DNA of 18,917 nt from Scatosoma sp045660225. Its GTDB lineage: Bacteria > Bacillota > Clostridia > Christensenellales > Borkfalkiaceae. Within the stretch, counting starts at the first letter, position 1. Each line of letters begins with the position of its first letter. Under the pieces are notes generated by a model that saw only the letters and a list, made by a program, of their open reading frames with translations, had not been told where the DNA came from and searched no databases. Of the stretch, positions 8,304 to 15,272 are shown one piece after another. The stretch is from assembly GCA_045660225.1 (NCBI GenBank), contig JAZRDK010000013.1:1-18917 (forward strand), read 5' to 3'. Position numbers and translations under genes: made by a program.

Positions 8304-8890
8304 CAAAGAACCCCCTTCGTCGAAGGGATTTCGCCTGCACGCGCAGGGTCGATAGCCGTCGCTTTTCGAAGGGTGCGCCCAAGCGCCTTAAACGTACCTT
8401 CAATGATGTGGTGCGCGTTTTTCCCGGCAAGCTGGCTTACGTGCAACGTCACCTTCGCCGTCCGCACGAACGCAAGCAAAAACTCTTCACAAAGCTCGGT
8501 ATCGAAATCTCCCACCTTTTCCGCCTTGATATCCAAGTTTACCGCCAAATAATCACGTCCTGAAATATCCACCGCACACGCAATCAGCGTTTCGTCCATA
8601 GGCAACGTAATATCGCCGTAACGCACGATACCGCGCTTATCGCCAAGCGCCTCAAAAAACGCTTCGCCAAGCGCAATACCCACGTCTTCCGTCGTGTGGT
8701 GGAAATCCACGTCTACGTCGCCTTTGCAGTTTACGGACAAATCATAACCAGAGTGCTTAGAAAAAAGCGTCAACATATGGTCAAGAAAACCGCAACCCGT
8801 ATCAATCGCCGATTTCCCTTCGCCGTCCAAATTCAGGCTTAAACGAATATCCGTTTCCGCAGTTTTTCTTACAATTTCACTCTTTCTCAT
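8303..8890 (-). CDS. hisB: Imidazoleglycerol-phosphate dehydratase
   Basis: Monofunctional HisB (195 aa) dehydrates imidazole glycerol phosphate to imidazole acetol phosphate. Metal-binding histidine pairs are seen twice, as expected from the internal duplication of the fold: FHHTTEDVG with His64-His65 and KNAHHIIEG with His160-His161. DTGCGFLDHML (30-40) and CEEFLLAF (134-141) are further family motifs. There is no N-terminal HAD phosphatase domain, so this organism needs a separate histidinol-phosphate phosphatase, and none is in the window. The gene overlaps hisC by ATGA and has AGGAG about 8 bases before its ATG inside hisC. It touches hisH at TGATG. Confidence 0.98.
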   Translation of the reverse strand: MRKSEIVRKTAETDIRLSLNLDGEGKSAIDTGCGFLDHMLTLFSKHSGYDLSVNCKGDVDVDFHHTTEDVGIALGEAFFEALGDKRGIVRYGDITLPMDETLIACAVDISGRDYLAVNLDIKAEKVGDFDTELCEEFLLAFVRTAKVTLHVSQLAGKNAHHIIEGTFKALGRTLRKATAIDPARAGEIPSTKGVL

Positions 8891-9954
8891 TTCCTTTTCT
8901 CCTGCAAAATTTCTTTTACCGCCGTCAATAACGCGTCCATTTGCTCTTTCGAGCCGATGGTAATTCGGTTAAATTCTCGAATTCTTTCGCCGTTAAAATG
9001 ACGGACGAGCACACCTTTCTTTTTCAATTCTTCGTACAATTCCCGTCCGCTGACGTCTTCCGATTTTGCAAACACGAAATTCGCTTTCGAATCCAAAACG
9101 GTAAACCCAAGCCCTTTCAACGCGTCCACGGTATAGGCTCTGTTCTCTTTTATCGTTTCGCAAGCCGTCTTAAACCACTCCGTTTCCTTCAGCACCGCGC
9201 ACCCTGCCACCGCCGTCAAACGGTTGACGTTGTAGGGGTTCGTCGAATATTTCATCGTTTTCAAGTCGCCAATAAGCGATGCGCAACCGATTGCCATACC
9301 CAACCTACCGCCAGCAAGCGCACGCGATTTAGAAAAGGTCTGCGTCACCAACAAGTTGTCGTATTTATCAATCAACGAAACGGCGCTTTCACCGCCGAAA
9401 TCCACGTACGCTTCGTCGATAATCACGACGGAGCTTGGATTGCTCTTTACAATTTCTTCTATTTCACTTAAGGACAAGCAAAGCCCCGTCGGCGCGTTGG
9501 GATTCGCAATCACGATGGTTTTATTCAAACCCAAATAATCGCGGTAATCGATACTAAAATCGTCCTTGAGCGCAATCGTTTCGTAGGGAATCCCGTTCAG
9601 GTTTGCAAACACGGGATAAAACCCGTATGTGACGTCGGGAAACACGATAGGATGCGTCTTATCGCAAAACGCCATAAACGCGAAATTCAACGCTTCGTCC
9701 GAGCCGTTGGTCATCAATACCTGTTCGCTTTTTACCCCCAAAGTCAACGCCGTCAATTCCGTCAAAGCCGTGCTCTCGGGGTCGGAATACAGTTGCAGTT
9801 TCGACGCTTCGTTTTTCACCGCATCGGCAACCGACGCCGGCAAAGAAAAGGGCGATTCGTTGGTATTCAGTTTTACGTACTGCGCGTCTTTGGGTTGCTC
9901 ACCCGGCGTATACGGGGTAAGCGCAGAAAATTTAGCGCTGAAAAATTTACTCAT
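8887..9954 (-). CDS. hisC: Histidinol-phosphate aminotransferase
   Basis: HisC (355 aa), a PLP-dependent fold-type I aminotransferase, converts imidazole acetol phosphate to histidinol phosphate with glutamate as donor. The substrate-side motif KLNTNESPF is at 28-36. Cofactor contacts are NPNAPTG (Asn151), IIDEAYVDF (Asp180, Tyr183) and the Schiff-base Lys209 in TQTFSKSRALAGGRLG. The SKSRALAGGR form replaces the SKAFGLAGLR of enterobacterial enzymes and seems a lineage variant rather than a defect. The gene lies between hisD and hisB, 13 bp after hisD, with a weak ribosome site (TAGG), and overlaps hisB by ATGA. Aromatic or other transamination cannot be excluded, but the position fixes the main role. 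Confidence 0.95.
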   Translation of the reverse strand: MSKFFSAKFSALTPYTPGEQPKDAQYVKLNTNESPFSLPASVADAVKNEASKLQLYSDPESTALTELTALTLGVKSEQVLMTNGSDEALNFAFMAFCDKTHPIVFPDVTYGFYPVFANLNGIPYETIALKDDFSIDYRDYLGLNKTIVIANPNAPTGLCLSLSEIEEIVKSNPSSVVIIDEAYVDFGGESAVSLIDKYDNLLVTQTFSKSRALAGGRLGMAIGCASLIGDLKTMKYSTNPYNVNRLTAVAGCAVLKETEWFKTACETIKENRAYTVDALKGLGFTVLDSKANFVFAKSEDVSGRELYEELKKKGVLVRHFNGERIREFNRITIGSKEQMDALLTAVKEILQEKRK

Positions 9955-9967
9955 AACTAAGCCTATT

Positions 9968-11239
9968 TTATTTTTTTCTTACGAGCGCGCTTTTACCGTG
10001 CGCATCCAAGCCTTCTTTGCCTGCAAACAAGGCGATTTTATCGGCAACGGCATCAATTCCGTCTGCCGTATAATAACAAAACTGCGTCTTTTTCACGAAA
10101 TCGTCAACGGACAAAGGCGAAGAAAATTTCGCCGTACCACTCGTAGGAAGCGTGTGGTTAGGCCCTGCGTAATAATCGCCGAGCGCTTCGGGACAATTCC
10201 TGCCAAGGAAAATCGAGCCGGCGTGTTTTACCTTGTCCAAATACGCAAACGGGTCTTCCACGCAAAGTTCTAAATGTTCGGGCGCAATTTCGTTGGAAAT
10301 TTCAATGGCTTGCTCCAACGTATCCGCAACGATAATTTTGCCGTTGTCGTCAATCGACTTTCTTGCAATTTCATACCTGGGCAACAAGGGGAGTTGTCTT
10401 TCAAGCTCTGCGCTTACCGCGTCGGCAAGCGTTTCGCTGTCCGTAACCAAAACCGCGCTTGCCATCTTGTCGTGTTCCGCCTGCGACAGCAAATCCGCCG
10501 CAACGTGTACGGGGTCTGCTTGACCATCCGCCACGACCAAAATCTCGCTTGGCCCAGCAATCATATCAATCGATACTTTGCCAAACACCTGCTTTTTTGC
10601 CTCCGCAACGTACGCGTTGCCAGGCCCTACGATTTTGTCGACTTTAGGAACGCTCTCCGTACCGTATGCAAGCGCCGCAATCGCCTGCGCACCGCCTACT
10701 TTGAAAATACGCGTTACGCCAGCCACTTTCGCCGACGCCAAAATATCCGCGTTCACCTTCCCGTTTTTCGCAGGTGGCGTCACCATCACGATTTCTTTAC
10801 AGCCCGCGATTTTTGCAGGAATCGCGTCCATCAACACGGTGGACGGATATGCCGCCGTACCGCCGGGTACGTACAAACCCGCCTTCTCAATCGCCGTGAT
10901 TTTTTGCCCAACAACCGAGCCGTCGGCACGCGTAATCGTAAACCCCTGTCTTACCTGTTGTAAGTGGAATTCACGAATATTCTTCGCCGACTCTTCCAAG
11001 ACGGCAATAAACGTTTTATCCGCGTTTTCGTACGCTTCGTCAATTTCCGCCTGCGTTACTTCTAAGCTGTCCAAATCCACGCCGTCGAATTTTTTCGCGT
11101 ACTCTTTCAGCGCCGTATCCCCCTTTTGCACGACGTTTGCAATAATTTCCGAAACGACGCCTTCCACGGACGCCGTAGGATTAAATCTTGCAAAAATCTC
11201 TTGGGGCGAAACTTCGCCGTATCTAAACTTTCTAATCAT
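9968..11239 (-). CDS. hisD: Histidinol dehydrogenase
   Basis: HisD (423 aa) oxidises histidinol to histidine in two NAD-dependent steps, ending the pathway. All expected active-site residues can be found: zinc ligands Gln253 and His256 in LLSQAEHDK, Asp355 in EALGDYYAGPNHTLPT and His414 near the C-terminus, and the catalytic Glu321-His322 pair in IAPEHLEL. GLYVPGGTAAYPSTVLM (121-137) and VGPGNAYVAEAK (204-215) are diagnostic blocks. The start is ATG at 11239 behind AAAGGTG, 12 bp after hisG. Length is typical for bacterial HisD. It is the third gene of the his cluster, as in many Bacillota. Confidence 0.98.
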   Translation of the reverse strand: MIRKFRYGEVSPQEIFARFNPTASVEGVVSEIIANVVQKGDTALKEYAKKFDGVDLDSLEVTQAEIDEAYENADKTFIAVLEESAKNIREFHLQQVRQGFTITRADGSVVGQKITAIEKAGLYVPGGTAAYPSTVLMDAIPAKIAGCKEIVMVTPPAKNGKVNADILASAKVAGVTRIFKVGGAQAIAALAYGTESVPKVDKIVGPGNAYVAEAKKQVFGKVSIDMIAGPSEILVVADGQADPVHVAADLLSQAEHDKMASAVLVTDSETLADAVSAELERQLPLLPRYEIARKSIDDNGKIIVADTLEQAIEISNEIAPEHLELCVEDPFAYLDKVKHAGSIFLGRNCPEALGDYYAGPNHTLPTSGTAKFSSPLSVDDFVKKTQFCYYTADGIDAVADKIALFAGKEGLDAHGKSALVRKK

Positions 11240-11251
11240 TTCTCTACACCT

Positions 11252-11878
11252 TTAAGGCTGGTCAATCAATTCCTTAACCTTCTTTGCCAATTCCTGAATT
11301 TCGCCCGTCTTAAACTTAAAACTTGCCTTGTTTGCAATCAGCCTTGCGCTGACGGGGAAAATCGTTTCCACTACGTCCAAGTCGTTTTCTTTAAGCGTTG
11401 CGCCCGTCTCCACGATGTCCACAATCACGTCCGAAAGCCCCAAAATCGGTGCAATTTCAATCGAACCGTTCAACTGTATCACGTCGATATCGCGCCCTTT
11501 GGACGCGTAATATTCCGTCGCCACGTTGACGAATTTCGTCGCCACCTTCAACGTGTTTCTTCCGTCGTCGTAAAACCCTTTTTTGCCTGCAACCGCCATA
11601 CGACAAACACCCGTTTTCAAATCGAGCAATTCGTATACGTCAGGCAGGTATTCCGCCAAAATATCCTTTCCGCAAACGCCGATATCCGCCGCACCGCGTT
11701 CTACGTAAATGGACACGTCGGAAGGTTTGACCCAAAAATAACGCACGCCTTTTTCAGCGTTTTCGAAAATGAGTTTTCTTCCGCCTTCTTCAATCGCAGG
11801 ACACTCGTACCCGGCGCGCTTAAACACGCCGTAAATCTTCTCGCCAAGTCTACCTTTAGGAAGCGCTACGTTAATCAT
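11252..11878 (-). CDS. hisG: ATP phosphoribosyltransferase, short-form catalytic subunit
   Basis: Short-form HisG (208 aa) condenses ATP with PRPP, the committed and feedback-controlled step of histidine synthesis. It begins MINVALPKGRLGEKIYGVFK. The PRPP-binding loop appears as DIVETGATLKEN, and the GAADIGVCGKDIL block is typical. It ends soon after the catalytic domain, with no C-terminal ACT-like histidine-binding domain; short HisG needs HisZ for activity and feedback, and hisZ is the gene immediately upstream. The two overlap by ATGA, which fits a need for matched amounts. A purine-rich GGGGGTGG site sits inside the end of hisZ. Confidence 0.97.
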   Translation of the reverse strand: MINVALPKGRLGEKIYGVFKRAGYECPAIEEGGRKLIFENAEKGVRYFWVKPSDVSIYVERGAADIGVCGKDILAEYLPDVYELLDLKTGVCRMAVAGKKGFYDDGRNTLKVATKFVNVATEYYASKGRDIDVIQLNGSIEIAPILGLSDVIVDIVETGATLKENDLDVVETIFPVSARLIANKASFKFKTGEIQELAKKVKELIDQP

Positions 11879-12963
11879 TTTGCCACCCCCTTCACTTCGA
11901 CCAGCCGTTTATATCTAAGCCCGTCCGCCGTCGTTTGCGCGCGCACGCTTTTGCCTTCGGCAACCAAGCCTTCCACCGTGCTTGCGACAAGGTCGATAGG
12001 CGTTGTGTCCGCATACAAAACCAAAACGTCCACGTCCGCGTCCGACTTTTCTTCGCCAAACCCTTCAAGAAGGTCTAAATACACCGCAAAACCGATTGCG
12101 CCGTCCTTTTTACCCATTTTCGACATCAACTTGTCGTATCTACCGCCCGAAAGCACGCCTTCGGAAATGCCGTCGACAAACCCCTTAAACACGACGTTGT
12201 CGTAATACGCCATATCGTTTGCCACAGAGAAATCCAGGCGGATTTTGTCCGCGTATTCCGTCTTTTGCAAACCTTCGCAAAGCGTTTTCAATTCCGCATA
12301 CGCGCCCTTCGCGCCTTCGGAAATCGGCGCAATTTTTTCAAGCACGTCTTGGGGTTTCCCGTACGCGTCAACGAGAAGGAGTAGCTTTTCCGTATTCTCT
12401 TTAGACACGCCGTATTCTTCGCAAAGTTTTTGCGTTTCGTGCGCGTTTTTCTCCGCCAAATACCGCATTGCTTGCTTAGAGAATTCTTCTCCACACGCCA
12501 GCGATTGCAACAACGAAGAAACGATACCCGAGTGGGAAATATCCAAAACGAAATTCGGAGAAACGCAAGCCAAGCTCTTGACCGCAAGCAACACCGTTTC
12601 AAACACGTCGTATCCGTCGATATCGCCAAAACACTCTAAACCGACCTGCATGAGCTCCTTAAAGCGTTTGGTTTTAGGGGAAATACGATAGACGTTTTCG
12701 TTGTAACAAACCTTGCGTTTACCTTTCCCTACCGCATCGTTTTTGATAATCGACAGCGTAACGTCAGGTTTAAGCGCCAACAGTTTCCCGTTGGTGTCCG
12801 TAAACGTAACGACGCCGTCGCCAACGAGAAATTCCTTGTTGGCGACGTACAAATCGTATTCTTCAAATTTGCTCATTTTATAAGGCAAGTACCCATAGCG
12901 TTTGTACAGCGAACGCAGTTCAAACGCGATACGTTCTTCCTTCTTCAAAACCGTTTGGGACAT
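11875..12963 (-). CDS. hisZ: ATP phosphoribosyltransferase regulatory subunit (HisRS paralogue)
   Basis: HisZ (362 aa) is a histidyl-tRNA synthetase paralogue without aminoacylation activity that forms a hetero-octamer with short HisG and carries the histidine feedback site. The class II synthetase core is visible as VVTFTDTNGKLLALKPDVTLSI (starting near residue 45), then a VYRISPKTKRFKELMQVGLECFG block, and later SGGRYDKLMSKMGKKDGAIGFA, the motif 3-like segment. It has no long C-terminal anticodon-binding domain, and at 362 aa it is shorter than a HisRS (about 420 aa), which supports HisZ rather than HisS. ATG 12963 lies behind AAAAGGAG, 31 bp after the GH130 gene. It is first of the nine his genes. 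Confidence 0.95.
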   Translation of the reverse strand: MSQTVLKKEERIAFELRSLYKRYGYLPYKMSKFEEYDLYVANKEFLVGDGVVTFTDTNGKLLALKPDVTLSIIKNDAVGKGKRKVCYNENVYRISPKTKRFKELMQVGLECFGDIDGYDVFETVLLAVKSLACVSPNFVLDISHSGIVSSLLQSLACGEEFSKQAMRYLAEKNAHETQKLCEEYGVSKENTEKLLLLVDAYGKPQDVLEKIAPISEGAKGAYAELKTLCEGLQKTEYADKIRLDFSVANDMAYYDNVVFKGFVDGISEGVLSGGRYDKLMSKMGKKDGAIGFAVYLDLLEGFGEEKSDADVDVLVLYADTTPIDLVASTVEGLVAEGKSVRAQTTADGLRYKRLVEVKGVAK

Positions 12964-12977
12964 TATCGTCTCCTTTT

Positions 12978-12990
12978 AAGGCATAGCCTT
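12978..12990. repeat. Small inverted repeat just before the hisZ ribosome site
   Basis: AAGGC and GCCTT face each other across 3 bp in the 31-bp GH130-hisZ gap. On the transcript this is a 5-bp hairpin directly followed by AAAAGGAG of hisZ. It has no U-tract, so it is not an intrinsic terminator; it might mildly affect hisZ translation or mRNA processing, or be chance. Confidence 0.35.
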
Positions 12991-12994
12991 TATT

Positions 12995-13984
12995 TTATTG
13001 ATTGTCTTCCAAAAACTGTAACAATTTGTCTACCGTCGTAAACGCAATCGCCATATTCGTATCCGCTACGCCGTAGTAGATAGCAATTTTAGCTTCGCTG
13101 TCTACAAGCGCCGTGCACGGGAAACATACGTTGTCGGTAAACCCACTTCTTTCATAGTCCGTTTCGGGCGTCAACAGGTAGATAGGCGCACGCGCAACCA
13201 CCCTCGAAGGGTCGTTCAAATCCAAAAGCGCAACGCCGAAACTATACGTCCAGCTGTTACACGTTTGCTGTACGCCGTGATAGATAAGCAACCAACCCTT
13301 TTCCGTCTTAATAGGCGCAGGACCTGCACCGATTTTAAGTCTTTCCCAGTAGCAAGTGTCTTTGTAGAAATTCTTCATGACAAGCTTGTGATTGCCCCAG
13401 TAACGCATATCCGGGCTCTCACTCATATAGATACTACCGAAAGGGGTATTACCCGTGTCGCTGGGACGGTTAAGCATTACGTAATTTCCGTTGATTTTTT
13501 CAGGGAACAAAACGCCGTTTCTGTTGAAAGGCAAAAACCCGTTGGGATGCTTTACCCAGCGTTTGAAATCCTTCGTCTTCGCCGTGTAAATGCTGGGACC
13601 CATTTCCGTATCCGAACAGAAAATAACGTAATACTCGTCCTCAATTTTCACCAAGCGAGGGTCGTACGAGTACAAGTACTTAAAAGGCGTACCGTCTTCC
13701 TCGTAGAACACGATAGGTTCTTCTTCCAACGTCCAGTTCGCACCGTCGTTGCTGTAACCCATATACAAATCGGGCACGCCACGCTTATCTTCGCAACGGA
13801 AAACGCCGATGTATTTGCCGTCCTTCATCACCACCGCACTGTTGCAAATATGCCAAAACTTCTTCATTTTGGGAATATCAAACAGGGGATTGCCGTCATA
13901 ACGCCAAACGTATTCGTCATCCGCCTTCGGGGCTTGCCAAATCATACCGTCGTTGTCTTTGTAATAGTCCTTGTTGAGTAACAT
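12995..13984 (-). CDS. GH130 family glycoside phosphorylase (beta-mannoside type)
   Basis: Cytoplasmic protein of 329 aa without signal peptide, matching glycoside hydrolase family 130. These enzymes use phosphate to split beta-mannosides, giving mannose 1-phosphate. Family-like segments on the five-bladed propeller are WRYDGNPLFDIP (27-38), VFRCEDKRGVPDLYMGYSND (61-80), YSYDPRLVKIEDEYYV starting at 105, GAGPAPIKTEKGWLLIYHGV, and a late DNVCFPCTALVD. Asp108 in the SYDPR motif is the likely general acid. The subfamily and exact acceptor cannot be read from sequence alone; mannosylglucose, mannobiose and mannosyl-GlcNAc are alternatives. ATG 13984 is preceded by AAAAGGAG, 24 bp after serA, with hisZ 31 bp downstream, so it is apparently part of a serine/histidine transcript with no sugar-uptake gene nearby. 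Confidence 0.88.
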   Translation of the reverse strand: MLLNKDYYKDNDGMIWQAPKADDEYVWRYDGNPLFDIPKMKKFWHICNSAVVMKDGKYIGVFRCEDKRGVPDLYMGYSNDGANWTLEEEPIVFYEEDGTPFKYLYSYDPRLVKIEDEYYVIFCSDTEMGPSIYTAKTKDFKRWVKHPNGFLPFNRNGVLFPEKINGNYVMLNRPSDTGNTPFGSIYMSESPDMRYWGNHKLVMKNFYKDTCYWERLKIGAGPAPIKTEKGWLLIYHGVQQTCNSWTYSFGVALLDLNDPSRVVARAPIYLLTPETDYERSGFTDNVCFPCTALVDSEAKIAIYYGVADTNMAIAFTTVDKLLQFLEDNQ

Positions 13985-14008
13985 AGTTTTCCCTTCTCCT
14001 TTTTAATT

Positions 14009-15169
14009 TTAAGCAAACGTTTTAATTCCAAATACTCCACCGATTGCCGACAAGTTTTTAATGAGATTCTCGTCTGCAGGTCTATCCGTTTCTACAATCG
14101 TATAAGCAACTTCTCCCTTCGAGCCGTTTGCCATATTTTCAATGTTGATGTTATCCGCCGAAAACGCCGACGTAATTTGCGAAAGCATGTTCGGAATATT
14201 TTTGTGCATTACGCAAACGCGCGATTTCTCCGAACGGGGAATTGCAACCGCGGGGAAATTGACGCTACCGCGGATGTTACCGCAAGCGAGATATTCGTCC
14301 AGCTCCTGCGCGGCCATAACGGCGCAATGGTCTTCCGATTCAATGGTAGACGCGCCCAGATGTGGAATCGTGATAATGCCGTCTACCCCCACCGTTTCTT
14401 CCGTCGGGAAGTCGGTAACGTAAGTTGCAATCTTCTTTTCTTCAATCGCCTTCTTGACGGCGGATACGTCCACCAAGTCCGCCCTGGACATATTCAAAAT
14501 ACGCACACCGTCGCGCATTTGGGCAATCGATTTCTCGTTAATCATATTTTTCGTTTGCGGTGTTGCAGGGACGTGCAAAGTGATATAATCGCAGTTTTTG
14601 AACACGTCGGCATAATCCGCCGCCTGTTTTACTGCAGGCGCTAAACTCCAAGCCGATTTCGCCGTAATGTACGGGTCGTAACCAAGCACGCTCATACCCA
14701 GCGAGATTGCCGTGTTTGCAACCATACCACCGATTGCGCCAAGACCGATGACGCCAAGCGTTTTTCCCGCCAACTCGTGCCCAACGAACGCAGACTTTCC
14801 TGCCTCCACGGCTTTCGCAACGTTTTCTTCGCCCTTGAGCGTTTGTGCCCAGCGTACACCGCCGATAATATCACGCGATGCAAGAATCAGCGACGCAATA
14901 ACAAGTTCTTTTACGGCGTTTGCGTTTGCACCTGCCGTATTGAAAACGACTACACCTTTTTCCGTGCATTTGTCGACGGGGATATTGTTTACCCCTGCGC
15001 CACAACGCGCAATGGCACGGAGATTATCGGAAAACGTCGTTTCGTGCAAGGACGCCGAGCGCACCATAATCGCGTCTTCGTTTTCAACGTCCGCCCCCAC
15101 TTCGTATTTTCCGGCAATCAAAATATCCGTCCCCAGCTTTGCGATTTTATTCATTAACTTAATTTTCAT
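14009..15169 (-). CDS. serA: D-3-phosphoglycerate dehydrogenase, short ACT form
   Basis: SerA (386 aa) oxidises 3-phosphoglycerate to 3-phosphohydroxypyruvate with NAD, opening the serine pathway. The Rossmann motif is GVIGLGAIGGMVANTA (139-154) with the NAD-selecting Asp165 in LGYDPY. The catalytic residues are Arg229 in NMSRADLVD, the glutamate in DFPTEE (257 or 258) and His270 in IPHLGAST. Residues from about 314 form an ACT domain (VCVMHKNIPNMLSQITSAFS onward), a likely serine-feedback site. The extra intervening domain of long PGDHs is absent. Translation starts at ATG 15169 with GAGG 7 bases upstream. That site lies only just downstream of, or even upstream of, the predicted transcription start of the adjacent promoter. 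Confidence 0.96.
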   Translation of the reverse strand: MKIKLMNKIAKLGTDILIAGKYEVGADVENEDAIMVRSASLHETTFSDNLRAIARCGAGVNNIPVDKCTEKGVVVFNTAGANANAVKELVIASLILASRDIIGGVRWAQTLKGEENVAKAVEAGKSAFVGHELAGKTLGVIGLGAIGGMVANTAISLGMSVLGYDPYITAKSAWSLAPAVKQAADYADVFKNCDYITLHVPATPQTKNMINEKSIAQMRDGVRILNMSRADLVDVSAVKKAIEEKKIATYVTDFPTEETVGVDGIITIPHLGASTIESEDHCAVMAAQELDEYLACGNIRGSVNFPAVAIPRSEKSRVCVMHKNIPNMLSQITSAFSADNINIENMANGSKGEVAYTIVETDRPADENLIKNLSAIGGVFGIKTFA

Positions 15170-15183
15170 ACCGTTACCTCACT

Positions 15184-15211
15184 ATTATACCACAGCTTTT
15201 CCGTTTGTCAA
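15184..15211 (-). promoter_or_regulatory. Strong promoter abutting serA, with extended -10
   Basis: On the minus strand TTGACA (15211-15206), a 16-bp spacer and TATAAT (15189-15184) match consensus fully. The bases TGTGG directly before the -10 are the Gram-positive extended -10 (TRTGn). The hexamer ends only 14 bp before the serA ATG, so the leader would be about 8-10 nt. This promoter probably drives serA, GH130 and the his genes. Confidence 0.85.
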
Positions 15212-15238
15212 CGGGCAACCTTCGTTTTTTTTCGTTTT

Positions 15239-15266
15239 TTATTAAAATATTTTATATTTTTAATAA
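15239..15266. repeat. A/T-only inverted repeat after serC
   Basis: TTATTAAAATAT (15239-15250) and ATATTTTTAATAA (15254-15266) pair with one bulged base across TTT. It starts 7 bp past the serC stop and lies upstream of the serA promoter. It contains no G or C and on the minus strand is followed by A residues, so it is not a standard terminator. It may be a protein site or a weak RNA hairpin. Confidence 0.45.
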
Positions 15267-15272
15267 ATATCC

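Noticed and set aside
11126..12205. Long plus-strand open frame opposite hisD, hisG and hisZ
   Set aside because: It crosses three well-supported his genes in antisense, has an Arg/His/Phe-rich composition and no recognisable motif.
11875..12963. Histidyl-tRNA synthetase (hisS) instead of hisZ
   Set aside because: It is shorter than HisS, lacks the C-terminal anticodon-binding domain, overlaps a short-form hisG, and heads a his operon.
12995..13060. Possible internal promoter before hisZ (TTACAG, 18 bp, TAAAAT)
   Set aside because: The -35 matches consensus at only two positions and there is no extended -10; it is too weak to annotate.
15239..15272. Terminator between serC and serA
   Set aside because: The hairpin is made only of A/T pairs and is followed by A residues, not a U-tract, on the transcribed strand.
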